From contig JALHMR010000004.1 in NCBI GenBank assembly GCA_022843945.1, positions 124,001 through 188,000 of the forward strand: a stretch of 64,000 nucleotides of DNA, written 5' to 3'. Both the position numbers and the translations under genes were made by a program. The stretch's first letter is position 1. Each line of letters starts with the position of its first letter. Below are positions 1 through 9,190 of the stretch, piece by piece. The notes under the pieces were generated by a model that saw only the letters and a program-made list of their open reading frames with translations, was not told the origin of the DNA and made no database searches. This stretch comes from Rhodospirillaceae bacterium. Its GTDB lineage: Bacteria > Pseudomonadota > Alphaproteobacteria > CACIAM-22H2.

Positions 1-137
1 GCGTCGAAGGCGTTGCCGCCCTTTTCCAGGACCGCCATGCCGACCTGAGAGGCCAGCCAATGGGTCGATGCGACGACGCCGAACGTGCCGGAAATGACGG
101 GGCGGGTGGTAAAGGTCGGCGGCAGCGGCGGAGGCAT
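1..137 (-). CDS. gamma-glutamyltransferase family protein, N-terminal fragment
   Basis: This is the 5' end of a minus-strand gene whose remainder lies beyond the left window edge. About 45 residues are visible. They start at the ATG at 137 and include GVVASTHWLASQVG followed by VLEKGGNAFD, which is the conserved N-terminus of gamma-glutamyltransferases (the segment leading into GGNAxDAAVA). These enzymes are N-terminal-nucleophile hydrolases that cleave gamma-glutamyl bonds, usually of glutathione. The catalytic threonine lies outside the window, so activity cannot be judged. No signal peptide is visible before the family domain, which fits the many cytoplasmic GGT-like paralogues in alphaproteobacteria. 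The gene is divergent from the aldo/keto reductase at 302. Confidence 0.75.
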   Translation of the reverse strand, partial: MPPPLPPTFTTRPVISGTFGVVASTHWLASQVGMAVLEKGGNAFD

Positions 138-227
138 GGTGATATTCCGTATAAGGATTGTTCTGGCGACTATAGGCGGTTCCCGGCGGCTGCCGCAATG
201 TTGGGCAAGCCGGCCCATTAACCGGGT

Positions 228-254
228 TTGACAGCGCGACGGGGCTCATATTTT
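228..254 (+). promoter_or_regulatory. possible promoter of the aldo/keto reductase gene
   Basis: A perfect TTGACA at 228-233 is followed by TATTTT at 249-254. The spacer is only 15 nt, so the match to a housekeeping promoter is imperfect. It is the best candidate in the 164-nt gap between the divergent GGT-like and aldo/keto reductase genes. A good Shine-Dalgarno (GGGAGGAG, about 290-297) precedes the ATG at 302. Confidence 0.3.
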
Positions 255-301
255 GATGTGCCGCCGCGGTGAGGAATGCCGAGGGCACCGGGAGGAGTAC
301 C

Positions 302-1281
<980 letters not shown>

Positions 1282-1285
<4 letters not shown>

Positions 1286-2661
1286 CTGCCGCGATCGAGC
1301 GGCACGAGATCGAAAGCGATGCTGACGCGTGGACGGTCCCCGGTGAAGGGGATCGTCCGGTGCCAGATGTAAGAGGGGAAGAGGAGCATCAGCCCTTCTT
1401 CGGGGCGGATGCTGCGCATCTCCGTTGTCGCGGTCGTGCCGAAGAAGGGATCAGGCCGTCCGAATTCGATCCACCCGGCGGGGCCGCCGGCATCGATTTC
1501 AGCCGGAATCCGCACGTAGTAAACGCCACTGATCCAGCCGCTGGGATGGTGGTGCGGATCCTGGTGGCCGGACGAGCCGAGGACGGTTCCCCACACCCGC
1601 AGCCGCCAGCGCGCCGGCGGGCGGCCGACAGTGGCCCCGCGGGAAAACTCCTCGACCGCTGCCCTGATCATGTCGGCGAGGGCCGCAACCGGTCCCGGAT
1701 CGCTGTCGAGCAGCTCGCCGGTCTGCGAGCCCTTGCGCGTCGTCTTGCCCAGGCGTTCCCGGACCAGCGTGCGGTGGCCGGTGACATGATGGAACAGGGC
1801 GTCGTTGAACGCCGCCAGGTCGGGGAACCCGGCCGGTGCCTGGTCGTAGCGCCGCTGCCAGAGCATCGTGTCGAGATCGACGAGGCGCTTGCGCTCCGCC
1901 GGCCGGCCGAGCTCGTCGAGGATCATGGCCTTGAAGGCAAGCCCGCGCGTGTGCGCGGGATCGAGGGCAAGCGCCCGGTCGAGCGCCGGTTCGGCCTCGG
2001 GCCAGCGGCCGGCGCGCATCAGGGATGCACCCAGGCTGACCCAGTGATCGCTCAGGCCCGGCTGGGCTGCCGTGACACGGCGCAGATGCTCGGCCGCGGC
2101 GTCCGCCTGGCCGCCTTCCAGCAGCGCCCAGCCGAGATTGGCTTCGACGCGCGGATGGCCGGGCGCCAGGCGCAGCGCCTGGCGGAAGGCCGCGATCGCC
2201 TGCTCGTGTCGGCCCTGTCGCTGATGCACGATGCCGAGACATTCGTGGGCTTCCGGGAGCCCCGGATGTGACGAGAGCAACGGCTCGAGAACGGCTCGTG
2301 CGGCGTCCAGCCGGTCATCGTCCAGGAGCAGCCGGCCGAGATTGATGTGGGCCGGAAGATTGGCGGGATCGAGGCGGGCCGCCTCGCGATAGTCTGTTTC
2401 CGCGCGGTCGCGTCGCTCCAGGGCCATATGGAGAGCGGCGCGGTTGAAGAACAGTCGTGAATCGCCAGGGCGCGCGGCAATCGCCTGCGTCGCGAAGCCG
2501 ACAGCTTCGTCGAGGCGCCCGCTCTGGGCGCAGACCAGGGCGAGCAGGCCGAGTGCATCGGCGTTGGCCGGCTCCGTCCGCAGCAGGCGCCGGCAATGCT
2601 CCTCGGCGCGCTCGAGCCGTCCCGCCTGCAGGTCTTGGAATGCCAGGGCCAGATCGGACAT
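1282..2661 (-). CDS. TPR protein fused to a putative 2OG-Fe(II) oxygenase domain
   Basis: This 459-residue protein has two parts. Residues 1-260 are tandem tetratricopeptide repeats (for example [18 protein letters not shown] and [18 protein letters not shown]). The C-terminal ~200 residues resemble the PF13759-type putative 2-oxoglutarate/Fe(II) oxygenases. In that domain [18 protein letters not shown] supplies candidate iron ligands, IWHRTIPF gives the distal histidine (about residue 434), and RPRVSIAF contains a candidate 2-oxoglutarate arginine. Such proteins probably hydroxylate a protein or metabolite held by the TPR array; the substrate is unknown. The gene starts 9 nt after the GntR regulator stop on the same strand, so the two are probably co-transcribed and may belong to the same regulon. 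Confidence 0.75.
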
Positions 2662-2670
2662 GCGCTCTAA

Positions 2671-3396
2671 TTACACGATCTCGCTGATGTAGTGGTGCCC
2701 GGCCGTATCGCAGCGGCTGCGGCGCCATTCCACGGCCCGCCCGTCGACCGTGTAGGCCAGACGGTCGATCTCCAGCAGCGGCGCTCCGTTCTTCAATCCC
2801 AGCGGCTTTGCCTCATCCGGACGGGCCGCCACGGCCTTCAGCTTCTCGACGGCGCGCGCCACCGTGACGCCGTAGCGCTCTTCGTAATAGCGGTAGAGCT
2901 CGTTCGGCACGTCGACCGAAAGGCGATCGGTGAAGCCCGGAAACAGCGCGGCCGGCAGGACGATGCGCTCGTGGATCGCCACCCGCTGGCCGAGCAGCCG
3001 CAGGCGTTTCAGGCGGATCACCAAGCTGCCGGTTCTGAGGCCCAGCCGCATGGCCTCGCCGCGGTCGGCCTTGGCCTTGGCGAGTGAAAGCATGCGCGCC
3101 CCCGGCAGGGCGCGCTCGCCGGTGTCGGCGATGAGATGAAAGAAGTGGAACAGGGCGCGCTGCGCCGTGTGCTGCGCGACGAAGGTGCCCTTGCCCTGCT
3201 TGCGGTCGAGCAGGTTCTGCGCCGCGAGCTCGTCGAGCGCCTTGCGCACCGTGCCTTGGCTGACGCCGAACTCGTCCGCGAGCTGGAACTCCGAAGGCAG
3301 AGCCTCGCCCGGCCGCCAGGCGCCCGAGGCCAGACGCCGGACCATCAGGTCCTTCACCTGCAGGTAAAGCGGCTTGAAATCGGGCGTGCCGTCCAT
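2671..3396 (-). CDS. GntR/HutC-family (UTRA) transcriptional regulator
   Basis: This 241-residue regulator has an N-terminal GntR winged helix (LPSEFQLADEFGVSQGTVRKALDELA, split as residues about 34-59, then LLDRKQGKGTFVA). A C-terminal UTRA ligand-binding domain of the HutC type follows (VIRLKRLRLL, then ENELYRYYEE-like and LLEIDRLAYT segments). It is divergent from the suyA-led cluster, with 115 nt between the start codons. A perfect 12-bp palindrome in that gap is the likely operator. The most economical reading is a substrate-responsive repressor of the sulfonate/carboxylate cluster and of itself. The effector is unknown; in the family it is usually a substrate or early intermediate. Confidence 0.88.
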   Translation of the reverse strand: MDGTPDFKPLYLQVKDLMVRRLASGAWRPGEALPSEFQLADEFGVSQGTVRKALDELAAQNLLDRKQGKGTFVAQHTAQRALFHFFHLIADTGERALPGARMLSLAKAKADRGEAMRLGLRTGSLVIRLKRLRLLGQRVAIHERIVLPAALFPGFTDRLSVDVPNELYRYYEERYGVTVARAVEKLKAVAARPDEAKPLGLKNGAPLLEIDRLAYTVDGRAVEWRRSRCDTAGHHYISEIV

Positions 3397-3418
3397 CGTG
3401 CGAAGCTACCATGCCCAG

Positions 3419-3430
3419 TCTTATATAAGA
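3419..3430. promoter_or_regulatory. probable GntR operator, 12-bp perfect palindrome
   Basis: TCTTATATAAGA is a perfect dyad in an AT-rich patch between the divergent GntR gene (start 3396) and suyA (start 3512). GntR/HutC proteins bind short dyads of this size next to their own genes. It sits 23 nt from the regulator start codon, so it probably overlaps the regulator promoter. A TTGACT box at 3444-3449, pointing toward suyA, may belong to the cluster promoter. Assignment to this regulator is inference from position. Confidence 0.5.
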
Positions 3431-3511
3431 TAGAAGATAGGCGTTGACTCGGGGTTTGGCCGGGGCCTAGCCTCGGGCTCTGGTCCGGTTCGCGAGGCTC
3501 GGGGAGGAGCG

Positions 3512-3796
3512 ATGACGACGCATTTCATTGTCCACGACAAGGCCGACACTGTCGGCGTCGTGGTGGTCGAGACCGTGAAGGCGGGTGAGACGATCACCGG
3601 CTGGGTTCTCGAGGACGACTCGACGATCAAGATCAAGGCGCTGGATCCCGTTCCGCTGGGGCACAAGATCGCGCTGGGCGACATCAAGAAGGGCGACACC
3701 GTCGTCAAATACGGCCATGACATCGGCATGGCCTCGGCGCCCATCGGCAAGGGTCGCCACGCCCATATCCATAACATGAAGACGAAGAGGTGGTAG
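3512..3796 (+). CDS. suyA: UxaA-family SAF-domain small subunit, probable (2R)-sulfolactate sulfo-lyase alpha (SuyA)
   Basis: This 94-residue stand-alone SAF domain (the antifreeze-like/altronate-dehydratase N-terminal fold) includes [26 protein letters not shown] and ends IHNMKTKRW. The family forms the small subunit of dehydratases and lyases that eliminate a beta-leaving group from 2-hydroxyacids. Separate small and large subunits of about 94 and 400 residues, with this C-terminus, are what I recall of SuyA/SuyB, which cleave (2R)-3-sulfolactate to pyruvate and sulfite. Altronate or galactarate dehydratases are the main alternative. Support for SuyA comes from the TauE/SafE exporter and the SlcC/ComC-type dehydrogenases in the same cluster. 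A GGGGAGGAG ribosome site precedes the ATG. It is the first gene of the cluster. Confidence 0.7.
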   Translation: MTTHFIVHDKADTVGVVVVETVKAGETITGWVLEDDSTIKIKALDPVPLGHKIALGDIKKGDTVVKYGHDIGMASAPIGKGRHAHIHNMKTKRW

Positions 3797-3798
3797 CC

Positions 3799-5013
3799 AT
3801 GGCGCAGGGCAAGAAATCCATCGCTGCCGCGAAATCGAAGCGCAACGGCAGGAGCCTCGATTTCTGGGGCTACCGGCGTGAGAATGGCCGGGTCGGCGTG
3901 CGTAACCACGTCATCATCCTGCCGCTCGACGACCTGTCGAACGCCGCCTGCGAGGCGGTAGGCAACAACATCAAGGGCACGCTGGCCCTGCCGCATGCCT
4001 ATGGGCGCCTGCAGTTCGGCGAGGATCTCGAGCTCCACTTCCGCACCCTGATCGGCACGGGATCGAGCCCGAACGTCGCCGCCGTCGTGGTCATCGGCAT
4101 CGAGCCGCAATGGACGGCGCGCGTGGTCGACGGCATCAAGAAGACCGGCAAGCCGGTCGTGGGCTTCGCCATCGAGGGTACGGGCGACATCGGCACCATC
4201 GCCGCCGCCTCGCGCACGGCCCAGGAATTCGTGCAATGGGCCACCGAGAAGCAGCGTGAGCGCTGCACCATCGATGAGCTCTGGGTCTCGACCAAGTGCG
4301 GTGAGAGCGACACGACCTCCGGCCTCGCCTCGTGCCCGACCGTCGGCAACCTGATCGACAAGCTCGATCCGCTGGGCGCCACGACCTGCTTCGGGGAGAC
4401 CTCGGAGCTCACCGGCGCCGAAGTGGTGTGCGCGGCGCGCGCGATCGACAAGTCGGTCCAGAAGAAGTTCATGGCGACGTGGACCGCCTATAACGCCATG
4501 ATCGAGCGTCACAAGACCAACGACCTGCGGGATTCGCAGCCGACCAAGGGCAACATCGCCGGCGGCCTGACGACGATCGAGGAGAAGGCCTTCGGCAATC
4601 TCCAGAAGATCGGCCACAAGACCAAATTCATCGACGTGCTCAAGCCGGCGGAGGAGCCGACCAAGGGCCCGGGTCTCTACTTCATGGACAGCTCCTCGGC
4701 CGCGGCCGAGTGCGTGACCCTGCAGGCGGCGGCCGGCTTCGTCGTGCATCTGTTCCCGACCGGCCAGGGCAATGTCATCGGCAACCCTATCGAGCCGGTG
4801 ATCAAGCTCACGGCCAATCCGAAGACGGCGCGCGAGATGAAGGAGCACATCGATCTCGACGTTTCCGGCATCCTGCGCCGTGAGATGACGATGGACGAGG
4901 CGGGCGATGCGCTGATCGACATCACGATCCGCACCTGCAACGGGCGGCTGACCTGCGCCGAGGCGCTCGGTCATCGCGAATTCGTCCTGACCAAGCTCTA
5001 CCAGAGTGCCTGA
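3799..5013 (+). CDS. suyB: UxaA-family large subunit, probable (2R)-sulfolactate sulfo-lyase beta (SuyB)
   Basis: This 404-residue large subunit belongs to the altronate/galactarate dehydratase family, with the signature [20 protein letters not shown], then [12 protein letters not shown] and [12 protein letters not shown]. The cysteines and acidic residues of STKCGESD are probable metal or catalytic-site residues by family analogy. The middle part ([20 protein letters not shown] and [10 protein letters not shown]) resembles remembered SuyB sequences more than UxaA. With SuyA it would beta-eliminate sulfite from a 2-hydroxy-3-sulfo acid in the cytoplasm. The start is the ATG at 3799, two bases after the suyA stop; an in-frame GTG at 3790 lies inside suyA. 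The stop overlaps the GTG of the next gene by 8 nt, indicating translational coupling. Altronate-type dehydratase remains possible. Confidence 0.68.
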   Translation: MAQGKKSIAAAKSKRNGRSLDFWGYRRENGRVGVRNHVIILPLDDLSNAACEAVGNNIKGTLALPHAYGRLQFGEDLELHFRTLIGTGSSPNVAAVVVIGIEPQWTARVVDGIKKTGKPVVGFAIEGTGDIGTIAAASRTAQEFVQWATEKQRERCTIDELWVSTKCGESDTTSGLASCPTVGNLIDKLDPLGATTCFGETSELTGAEVVCAARAIDKSVQKKFMATWTAYNAMIERHKTNDLRDSQPTKGNIAGGLTTIEEKAFGNLQKIGHKTKFIDVLKPAEEPTKGPGLYFMDSSSAAAECVTLQAAAGFVVHLFPTGQGNVIGNPIEPVIKLTANPKTAREMKEHIDLDVSGILRREMTMDEAGDALIDITIRTCNGRLTCAEALGHREFVLTKLYQSA

Positions 5014-5728
5014 CGAGCGCACGCTCGAGGTGAAGGTCTGGCGCGGCGGCGAAAGCGGCCGCTTCCAGGCCTTCGCCGTACCGCGCCGCGCCAGCCAGAC
5101 GGTCCTCGACGTCGTCACCTGGATCCAGCGTCACCTCGATGCGACGCTGTCCTATCGCTATGCCTGCCGGGTCGGCATGTGCGGCTCCTGCGCCATGACG
5201 GTGAACGGCAAGCCGCGCTGGACCTGCCGCACCCATGTCGACAAGGTCGCCGACGGCGACACGCTGACCGTGGCCCCGTTGGCCAACCTGCCGGTGGTCA
5301 AGGACCTGGCCACCGACATGGCGCCTTTCTTCGACAAATGGGCGAAGGCCGAGGGGCGGTTCGTGCCAGCCGATGAGCGGCCGGCGGATTTCCATACGGT
5401 GCCGCCCGGCACGCGCGCCAGCCGCGCCGCCAATGCCGGCATCGAGTGCATCGGCTGCGGCATCTGCTACGCGGCCTGCGACATCGTGCGCTGGAACCGC
5501 GACTATCTCGGCCCCGCGGCGCTCAACCGCGCCTGGACCCTGGTCAACGACGTGCGTGATGCCGGGAACGACGTGCGGCTTGCCGCTGTCGCGGGCGATG
5601 CGGGCTGCCATGCCTGCCACAGCCAGGAAGGCTGCCGGACGCACTGTCCCAAGCAGATCAACCCCACCGCCTCCATTGCCGGCCTCAAGCGCGCAACGAT
5701 GGTGGCGGCCTTCAAGGGGCGGCTATGA
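5006..5728 (+). CDS. succinate dehydrogenase/fumarate reductase-type iron-sulfur subunit (SdhB/FrdB-like)
   Basis: This 240-residue electron-transfer subunit has every family cluster motif. The plant-type [2Fe-2S] ligands are Cys54, Cys59, Cys62 and Cys74 (CRVGMCGSC). The ferredoxin-like domain has Cys148, Cys151, Cys154 and Cys158 ([11 protein letters not shown]), and Cys204, Cys210 and Cys214-Pro complete the distal clusters. An additional Cys201 sits three residues before Cys204 and is not usual. It should carry electrons from the SdhA-like flavoprotein encoded at 11559 to the membrane anchors encoded next. It starts with GTG inside the suyB gene. Because suyAB directly precedes it, this is an accessory complex, unlikely to be the organism's TCA-cycle enzyme. 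Confidence 0.88.
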   Translation: MPDERTLEVKVWRGGESGRFQAFAVPRRASQTVLDVVTWIQRHLDATLSYRYACRVGMCGSCAMTVNGKPRWTCRTHVDKVADGDTLTVAPLANLPVVKDLATDMAPFFDKWAKAEGRFVPADERPADFHTVPPGTRASRAANAGIECIGCGICYAACDIVRWNRDYLGPAALNRAWTLVNDVRDAGNDVRLAAVAGDAGCHACHSQEGCRTHCPKQINPTASIAGLKRATMVAAFKGRL

Positions 5729-6081
5729 CGGGGCGGACGGAAACGCGGCTGTGGATCGCGCAGCGCGCCTCGGCCGCCGTGCTGGCGCTGTGCGTGATCG
5801 TGCACCTGGCGACGCTCATCTATGCCGTGCATGGCGGTCTCAGCGCCGCGGAGATCCTGGAGCGCACCCGCGGCTCGGCAGCGTGGCTGGGTTTCTATCT
5901 GCTCTTCGTCGTCGCCGCAGCCATCCACGCGCCGATCGGCGTGCGCACGGTGCTGCGGGAGATGACGTCGTGGCGCGGCCGGTCGCTCGATCTGGCCGCT
6001 GTACTATTCGGCCTGCTGCTCGCCATGTTGGGTGCGCGCGCGGCCCTTGCGGTGTTCGGATGGGGGGCGGTGTTCGCATGA
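5725..6081 (+). CDS. succinate dehydrogenase-type cytochrome b anchor subunit 1
   Basis: This 118-residue protein has three predicted membrane helices (about residues 14-36, 52-70 and 84-112). Histidines sit in the usual haem and quinone positions of SdhC/SdhD proteins (IVHLATL, AVHGG and AAIHAPIGVRTVL). It starts with an ATGA overlap at the end of the Fe-S subunit gene. Together with the next protein it should bind haem b and quinone and anchor the flavoprotein/Fe-S pair on the cytoplasmic side of the inner membrane. Assignment as C- or D-type is not clear from sequence. Confidence 0.8.
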   Translation: MTGRTETRLWIAQRASAAVLALCVIVHLATLIYAVHGGLSAAEILERTRGSAAWLGFYLLFVVAAAIHAPIGVRTVLREMTSWRGRSLDLAAVLFGLLLAMLGARAALAVFGWGAVFA

Positions 6082-6437
6082 GCCCGTTCAACCCGGTCTG
6101 GCCGGTGCGTTCGCATCGCGGCTACCTCGCCTTTGTCGTGCATCGGGTGTCGGGGGTCGGCCTGGCGGTCTTCCTGCCGCTGCATTTCCTGGCCCTGGGC
6201 ACGGCCATCGGCGGCGAAGCGGCGCTCGAAGGCTTCCTGCGCTGGACAGACCATCCGCTGGTCAAGCTGGCGGAGACGGGACTGGTGCTGCTGCTGGCCG
6301 CACACCTGGCCGGGGGCCTGCGCCTGCTGGCGCTCGAGCTCCTGGGCTGGCGCGACTGGCAGAAGAGCGCCGTCGCCGTCGCGGCCGGCTTCAGCCTCGC
6401 GGCCGGGCTCCTGTTCCTGCTCAATCTGGGACTTTGA
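6078..6437 (+). CDS. succinate dehydrogenase-type cytochrome b556 anchor subunit 2
   Basis: This 119-residue protein has three predicted membrane helices. It follows the SdhC cytochrome b556 pattern: YLAFVVHRVSGVGLAVFLPLH in helix I (histidines near the cytoplasmic end and the haem), and a helix II containing HLAGGLRLLALE, close to the family HxxGGxRHLxxD motif. The ATG at 6078 overlaps the stop of the preceding anchor gene by four bases. With the preceding gene it makes a two-subunit membrane domain. The final haem-ligand pattern would need alignment. Gene order here is SdhB, anchor, anchor, with SdhA 5 kb downstream, unlike a normal sdhCDAB operon. Confidence 0.8.
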   Translation: MSPFNPVWPVRSHRGYLAFVVHRVSGVGLAVFLPLHFLALGTAIGGEAALEGFLRWTDHPLVKLAETGLVLLLAAHLAGGLRLLALELLGWRDWQKSAVAVAAGFSLAAGLLFLLNLGL

Positions 6438-6438
6438 C

Positions 6439-7164
6439 GTGATCGCGACCGCCGACCTCTACCTTGCCGGCGCCAGCTTCGTGGCGGCGTTTGCTTCCGG
6501 CCTGGCGGGCTTCGCTTTCGCGCTCATCGCCTCGGGCGTCTACCTGCACGTGCTGGAGCCAACGGCGGCCGTGGCCCTGGTGCTGGCCGGCTCGCTGGCC
6601 ACCCAGTCGGTGACCATCTTCCGCCTGCGTGACGGTATCGTCTGGCGGCGCTTCTGGCCTTTCCTGGTCGGCGGAGTTGTCGGCGCGCCGCTCGGCGTGG
6701 CGCTCCTCGGCCGGCTCGATGGCGAAGCCGTGCGTCTGATCGTCGGCGCCTTCCTCGTCGGCTACAGCCTGCTGATGCTGGCCATGCGCCACCCGCCGCA
6801 GATCACCGGCGGCGGCCAGGCTGCCGACGGCGCGGTCGGCCTGATCGGCGGCATCATGGGCGGCTTTGCCGGGCTCTCGGGCGCCGTGCCGACCGTCTGG
6901 TGCAACCTGCGCGGCTGGCCCAAGGACGAGCAGCGCGGCGTCTACCAGCCCTTCATCGTCGCCATGCAGGGGCTGGCCCTCGCCACGCTGGCGGCCTCGG
7001 GCGGCGTCGGCATGGATACCTGGATCGCCTTCGCGGTTTGCCTGCCCGCGCTGTTTCTCGGCGCCTATGCCGGCCTCAAGCTTTATGCGCGGGTGGATGA
7101 CAAGGTTTTCCGGCGCATCGTCCTGAGCCTGCTGCTGCTGTCGGGTCTGGCCCTGCTTCTGTGA
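6439..7164 (+). CDS. TauE/SafE (TSUP) family permease, candidate sulfite exporter
   Basis: This 241-residue integral membrane protein has about eight hydrophobic helices and the duplicated TSUP pattern. The motif GGIMGGFAGLSGAVPTVW is the characteristic TauE/SafE loop, and VGGVVGAPLGVALL is the first-half counterpart. TauE/SafE proteins export sulfite, sulfoacetate or related organosulfur anions and recur in sulfonate-degradation operons. That matches a sulfite-releasing SuyAB. The start is a GTG at 6439, one base after the anchor-gene stop. It is followed by a 171-nt gap with a mini-reading frame and an inverted repeat. Transport of the organic substrate itself is an alternative role. Confidence 0.82.
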   Translation: MIATADLYLAGASFVAAFASGLAGFAFALIASGVYLHVLEPTAAVALVLAGSLATQSVTIFRLRDGIVWRRFWPFLVGGVVGAPLGVALLGRLDGEAVRLIVGAFLVGYSLLMLAMRHPPQITGGGQAADGAVGLIGGIMGGFAGLSGAVPTVWCNLRGWPKDEQRGVYQPFIVAMQGLALATLAASGGVGMDTWIAFAVCLPALFLGAYAGLKLYARVDDKVFRRIVLSLLLLSGLALLL

Positions 7165-7186
7165 TAGGATCGAAAGAAAGATAACT

Positions 7187-7227
7187 GGGAGGACAAAGAC
7201 ATGACCGAGCCCCGCGCCGCTCCTTGA
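7187..7227 (+). promoter_or_regulatory. candidate leader peptide with strong ribosome site
   Basis: A textbook Shine-Dalgarno GGGAGG (7187-7192) lies 8 nt before an ATG at 7201. That ATG opens only an 8-codon reading frame, MTEPRAAP, ending at TGA 7225-7227. It lies in the only sizeable gap between the TauE gene and the ABC substrate-binding protein, and an inverted repeat begins 6 nt after its stop. It could be a leader peptide for attenuation or coupling, or the relic of a lost gene start. Confidence 0.4.
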
Positions 7228-7233
7228 GCGTTC

Positions 7234-7264
7234 AGAATTTCTAACGGCTGGCGTTAGTAATTCT
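7234..7264. promoter_or_regulatory. 31-nt inverted repeat, operator or RNA hairpin
   Basis: The arms AGAATTTCTAACG and CGTTAGTAATTCT are 13 nt each, pair at 12 positions and enclose a 5-nt loop (GCTGG). They are AT-rich in otherwise GC-rich DNA. No uridine tract follows, so an ordinary terminator is unlikely. It could be an operator dyad for a second regulator of the transporter genes, or an RNA structure that adjusts expression or stability of the downstream substrate-binding protein message. Confidence 0.5.
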
Positions 7265-7335
7265 TACGCCCGCCGCCCGCAGTTTTTGCGTATGTCCGCG
7301 GTCTCTACCCCGGACCTGAGCAGGAGACAAAGGCG

Positions 7336-8352
7336 ATGACGAAGTTTGCGAAATTTCAAGCTGGCGCAATCGGTGCAGCCCTGGTGCTGCTCGCGGCCGA
7401 CCCCGCCGGGGCGCAGGAGCAGGGGCAGCTTCGCCTGGCCAAGCAGTTCGGCATCTCCTACCTGCCGCTCACCGTGATGGAGGAGAAGAAGCTCATCGAG
7501 AAGCATACCCAGGCCGCGGGCCTGGCCAACGTCAAGGTTGAGTGGTCTCAGCTCGCCTCGGGTGCGCCGATGAATGACGCGCTGCTCTCCGGCAATCTCG
7601 ACATCGCGGCCGGCGGCGTCGGTCCGCTGATGACCATCTGGGCGCGCACCAAGGGCAACATCAACGTCAAGGCCGCGGCCTCGATCAACTCGATGCCGCT
7701 CTACCTCAACACGATCAATCCCAACGTGAAGTCGATCAAGGATTTCACCGACAAGGACCGCATCGCCCTGCCGGCGGTGAAGGTGTCGATCCAAGCGGTG
7801 ACTCTGCAGATGGCGGCGGAGAAGGTCTTCGGCGTCGGCAAGCACGACACGCTCGACCGGCTGACCGTGTCGATGTCCCATCCCGATGGCATGAGCGCCA
7901 TGATGTCCGGCCGCACCGAGGTCACCGGGCATTTCAGCTCGGCGCCGTTCATGTATCAGCAGCTCGAGGACAGCCGGGTGAAGCGCGTGCTGTCATCCTA
8001 CGAGGTGCTCGGCGGGACCAGCACCTTCAACGTCGTCTGGACGAGCGCCAAGTTCCACGACCAGAATCCGCGACTCTATAAAGCGTTCCTCGCGGCTCTC
8101 GAAGAATCGATGACGATCATCAACGGGAACAAAAAGGCGGCCGCCGAGCTCTACATCGCCACCGAACGGTCGAAATCCCCGCTGCCCTTCATCGAGAAGA
8201 TCCTCAACGACCCCGAGAACGTCTTCACCACCACGCCCCAGAACGTGATGAAGTATGCCGAATTCATGCACCGGATCGGCTCGATCAAGGAGAAGCCCGA
8301 GTCCTGGAAGGACCTGTTCTTCCCCGAGATCCACGCCAAGAGCGGGAGCTGA
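7336..8352 (+). CDS. TauT/SsuA-type ABC transporter substrate-binding protein
   Basis: This 338-residue protein begins with a Sec-type signal peptide (MTKFAKFQAGAIGAALVLLA, cleavage probably after residue ~26). Its mature domain is of the NMT1/SsuA-like type used by nitrate, taurine, alkanesulfonate and aromatic-acid importers (GISYLPLTVMEEKKLIEKH, then the polar GAPMNDALLSGNLDIAAGGVG loop). It binds the substrate in the periplasm for the ATPase and permease encoded next. A GGAGACAAAGGCG ribosome site precedes the ATG. The ligand cannot be read from sequence; context suggests an organosulfonate or hydroxy-/dicarboxylate. Confidence 0.87.
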   Translation: MTKFAKFQAGAIGAALVLLAADPAGAQEQGQLRLAKQFGISYLPLTVMEEKKLIEKHTQAAGLANVKVEWSQLASGAPMNDALLSGNLDIAAGGVGPLMTIWARTKGNINVKAAASINSMPLYLNTINPNVKSIKDFTDKDRIALPAVKVSIQAVTLQMAAEKVFGVGKHDTLDRLTVSMSHPDGMSAMMSGRTEVTGHFSSAPFMYQQLEDSRVKRVLSSYEVLGGTSTFNVVWTSAKFHDQNPRLYKAFLAALEESMTIINGNKKAAAELYIATERSKSPLPFIEKILNDPENVFTTTPQNVMKYAEFMHRIGSIKEKPESWKDLFFPEIHAKSGS

Positions 8353-8377
8353 GCGAAAGGCGGCACGGATACCGGTC

Positions 8378-9190
8378 ATGGACGCCAATGGCACCGGCGG
8401 CGCGCGGCCTCTGCTCGAGGTCGACGGCGTCACCCTGCAGTACAAGACGCGCGAGCACCTGGTCACCGCGACCTACCGGGTGAGCTTCAAGGTCTGGCCG
8501 TCGGACCGTTTCGTCCTGCTCGGCCCGTCAGGCTGCGGCAAGTCGACCCTGCTCAAGGGCGTAGCCGGCTTCATGCGGCCGGTCGAGGGCACCATGCATC
8601 TCAACGGAAGGGACATCGATCGTCCCGGCCCCGACCGCATGATGGTCTTCCAGGAGTTCGACCAGCTCTTGCCGTGGAAAACGGTGCGCCAGAACGTCAT
8701 GTTCCCGATGCTGGTCTCCGGCCGCTTCGCGCGGGCGGAGGCCGAGCAACGGGCGCTGGCCTATATCGACAAGGTGAACCTGACCAAGTTCCGTGATGCT
8801 TACCCGCACACCCTGTCGGGCGGCATGAAGCAGCGCGTGGCTATCGCCCGCGCCATGGCCATGGAGCCGGACATCCTGCTGATGGACGAGCCCTTCGCCG
8901 CCCTCGATGCGCTGACCCGGCGCAAGATGCAGGAGGAGCTGCTGCAGCTCTGGGCGGACACCAGGTTCACCGTGCTTTTCGTCACCCACTCGATCGAAGA
9001 GGCGATCATCGTGGGCTCCCGTATCCTCGTCATGAGCCCGCATCCCGGCCAGGTGAAGGCCGAGCTCAATTCCGATGTCTTCGATCATGCGGCGCAGGGC
9101 GGGATCGAGTTCCAGGCGCTGCAGCAGCGTATCCACAACATGCTGTTCGCCGAGCGCATCGAGGAGGACAAGGCGGTGGCCCATGGCTGA
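8378..9190 (+). CDS. TauB/SsuB-type ABC transporter ATP-binding protein
   Basis: This 270-residue cytoplasmic ATPase is of the nitrate/sulfonate/taurine subfamily. It shows Walker A GPSGCGKST (49-57), Q-loop VFQEFDQLLPW, signature LSGGMKQR (146-153), Walker B LLMDEP (167-172), D-loop AALD and the switch histidine in LFVTHSIEEA. It lies 25 nt after the binding-protein gene. The start is the ATG at 8378; an upstream in-frame start would lie inside the preceding gene. It overlaps the permease gene by 8 nt and should power the importer with that permease. Confidence 0.93.
   Translation: MDANGTGGARPLLEVDGVTLQYKTREHLVTATYRVSFKVWPSDRFVLLGPSGCGKSTLLKGVAGFMRPVEGTMHLNGRDIDRPGPDRMMVFQEFDQLLPWKTVRQNVMFPMLVSGRFARAEAEQRALAYIDKVNLTKFRDAYPHTLSGGMKQRVAIARAMAMEPDILLMDEPFAALDALTRRKMQEELLQLWADTRFTVLFVTHSIEEAIIVGSRILVMSPHPGQVKAELNSDVFDHAAQGGIEFQALQQRIHNMLFAERIEEDKAVAHG

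Noticed and set aside
3421-5118. 565-codon minus-strand frame opposite suyB
   Set aside because: Translation is low-complexity Arg/Asp/Leu repeats without motifs. The plus-strand suyA/suyB reading frames have ribosome sites and conserved segments.
7234-7264. inverted repeat as an intrinsic terminator
   Set aside because: The stem is AT-rich and not followed by a T-run, so it does not fit a rho-independent terminator.
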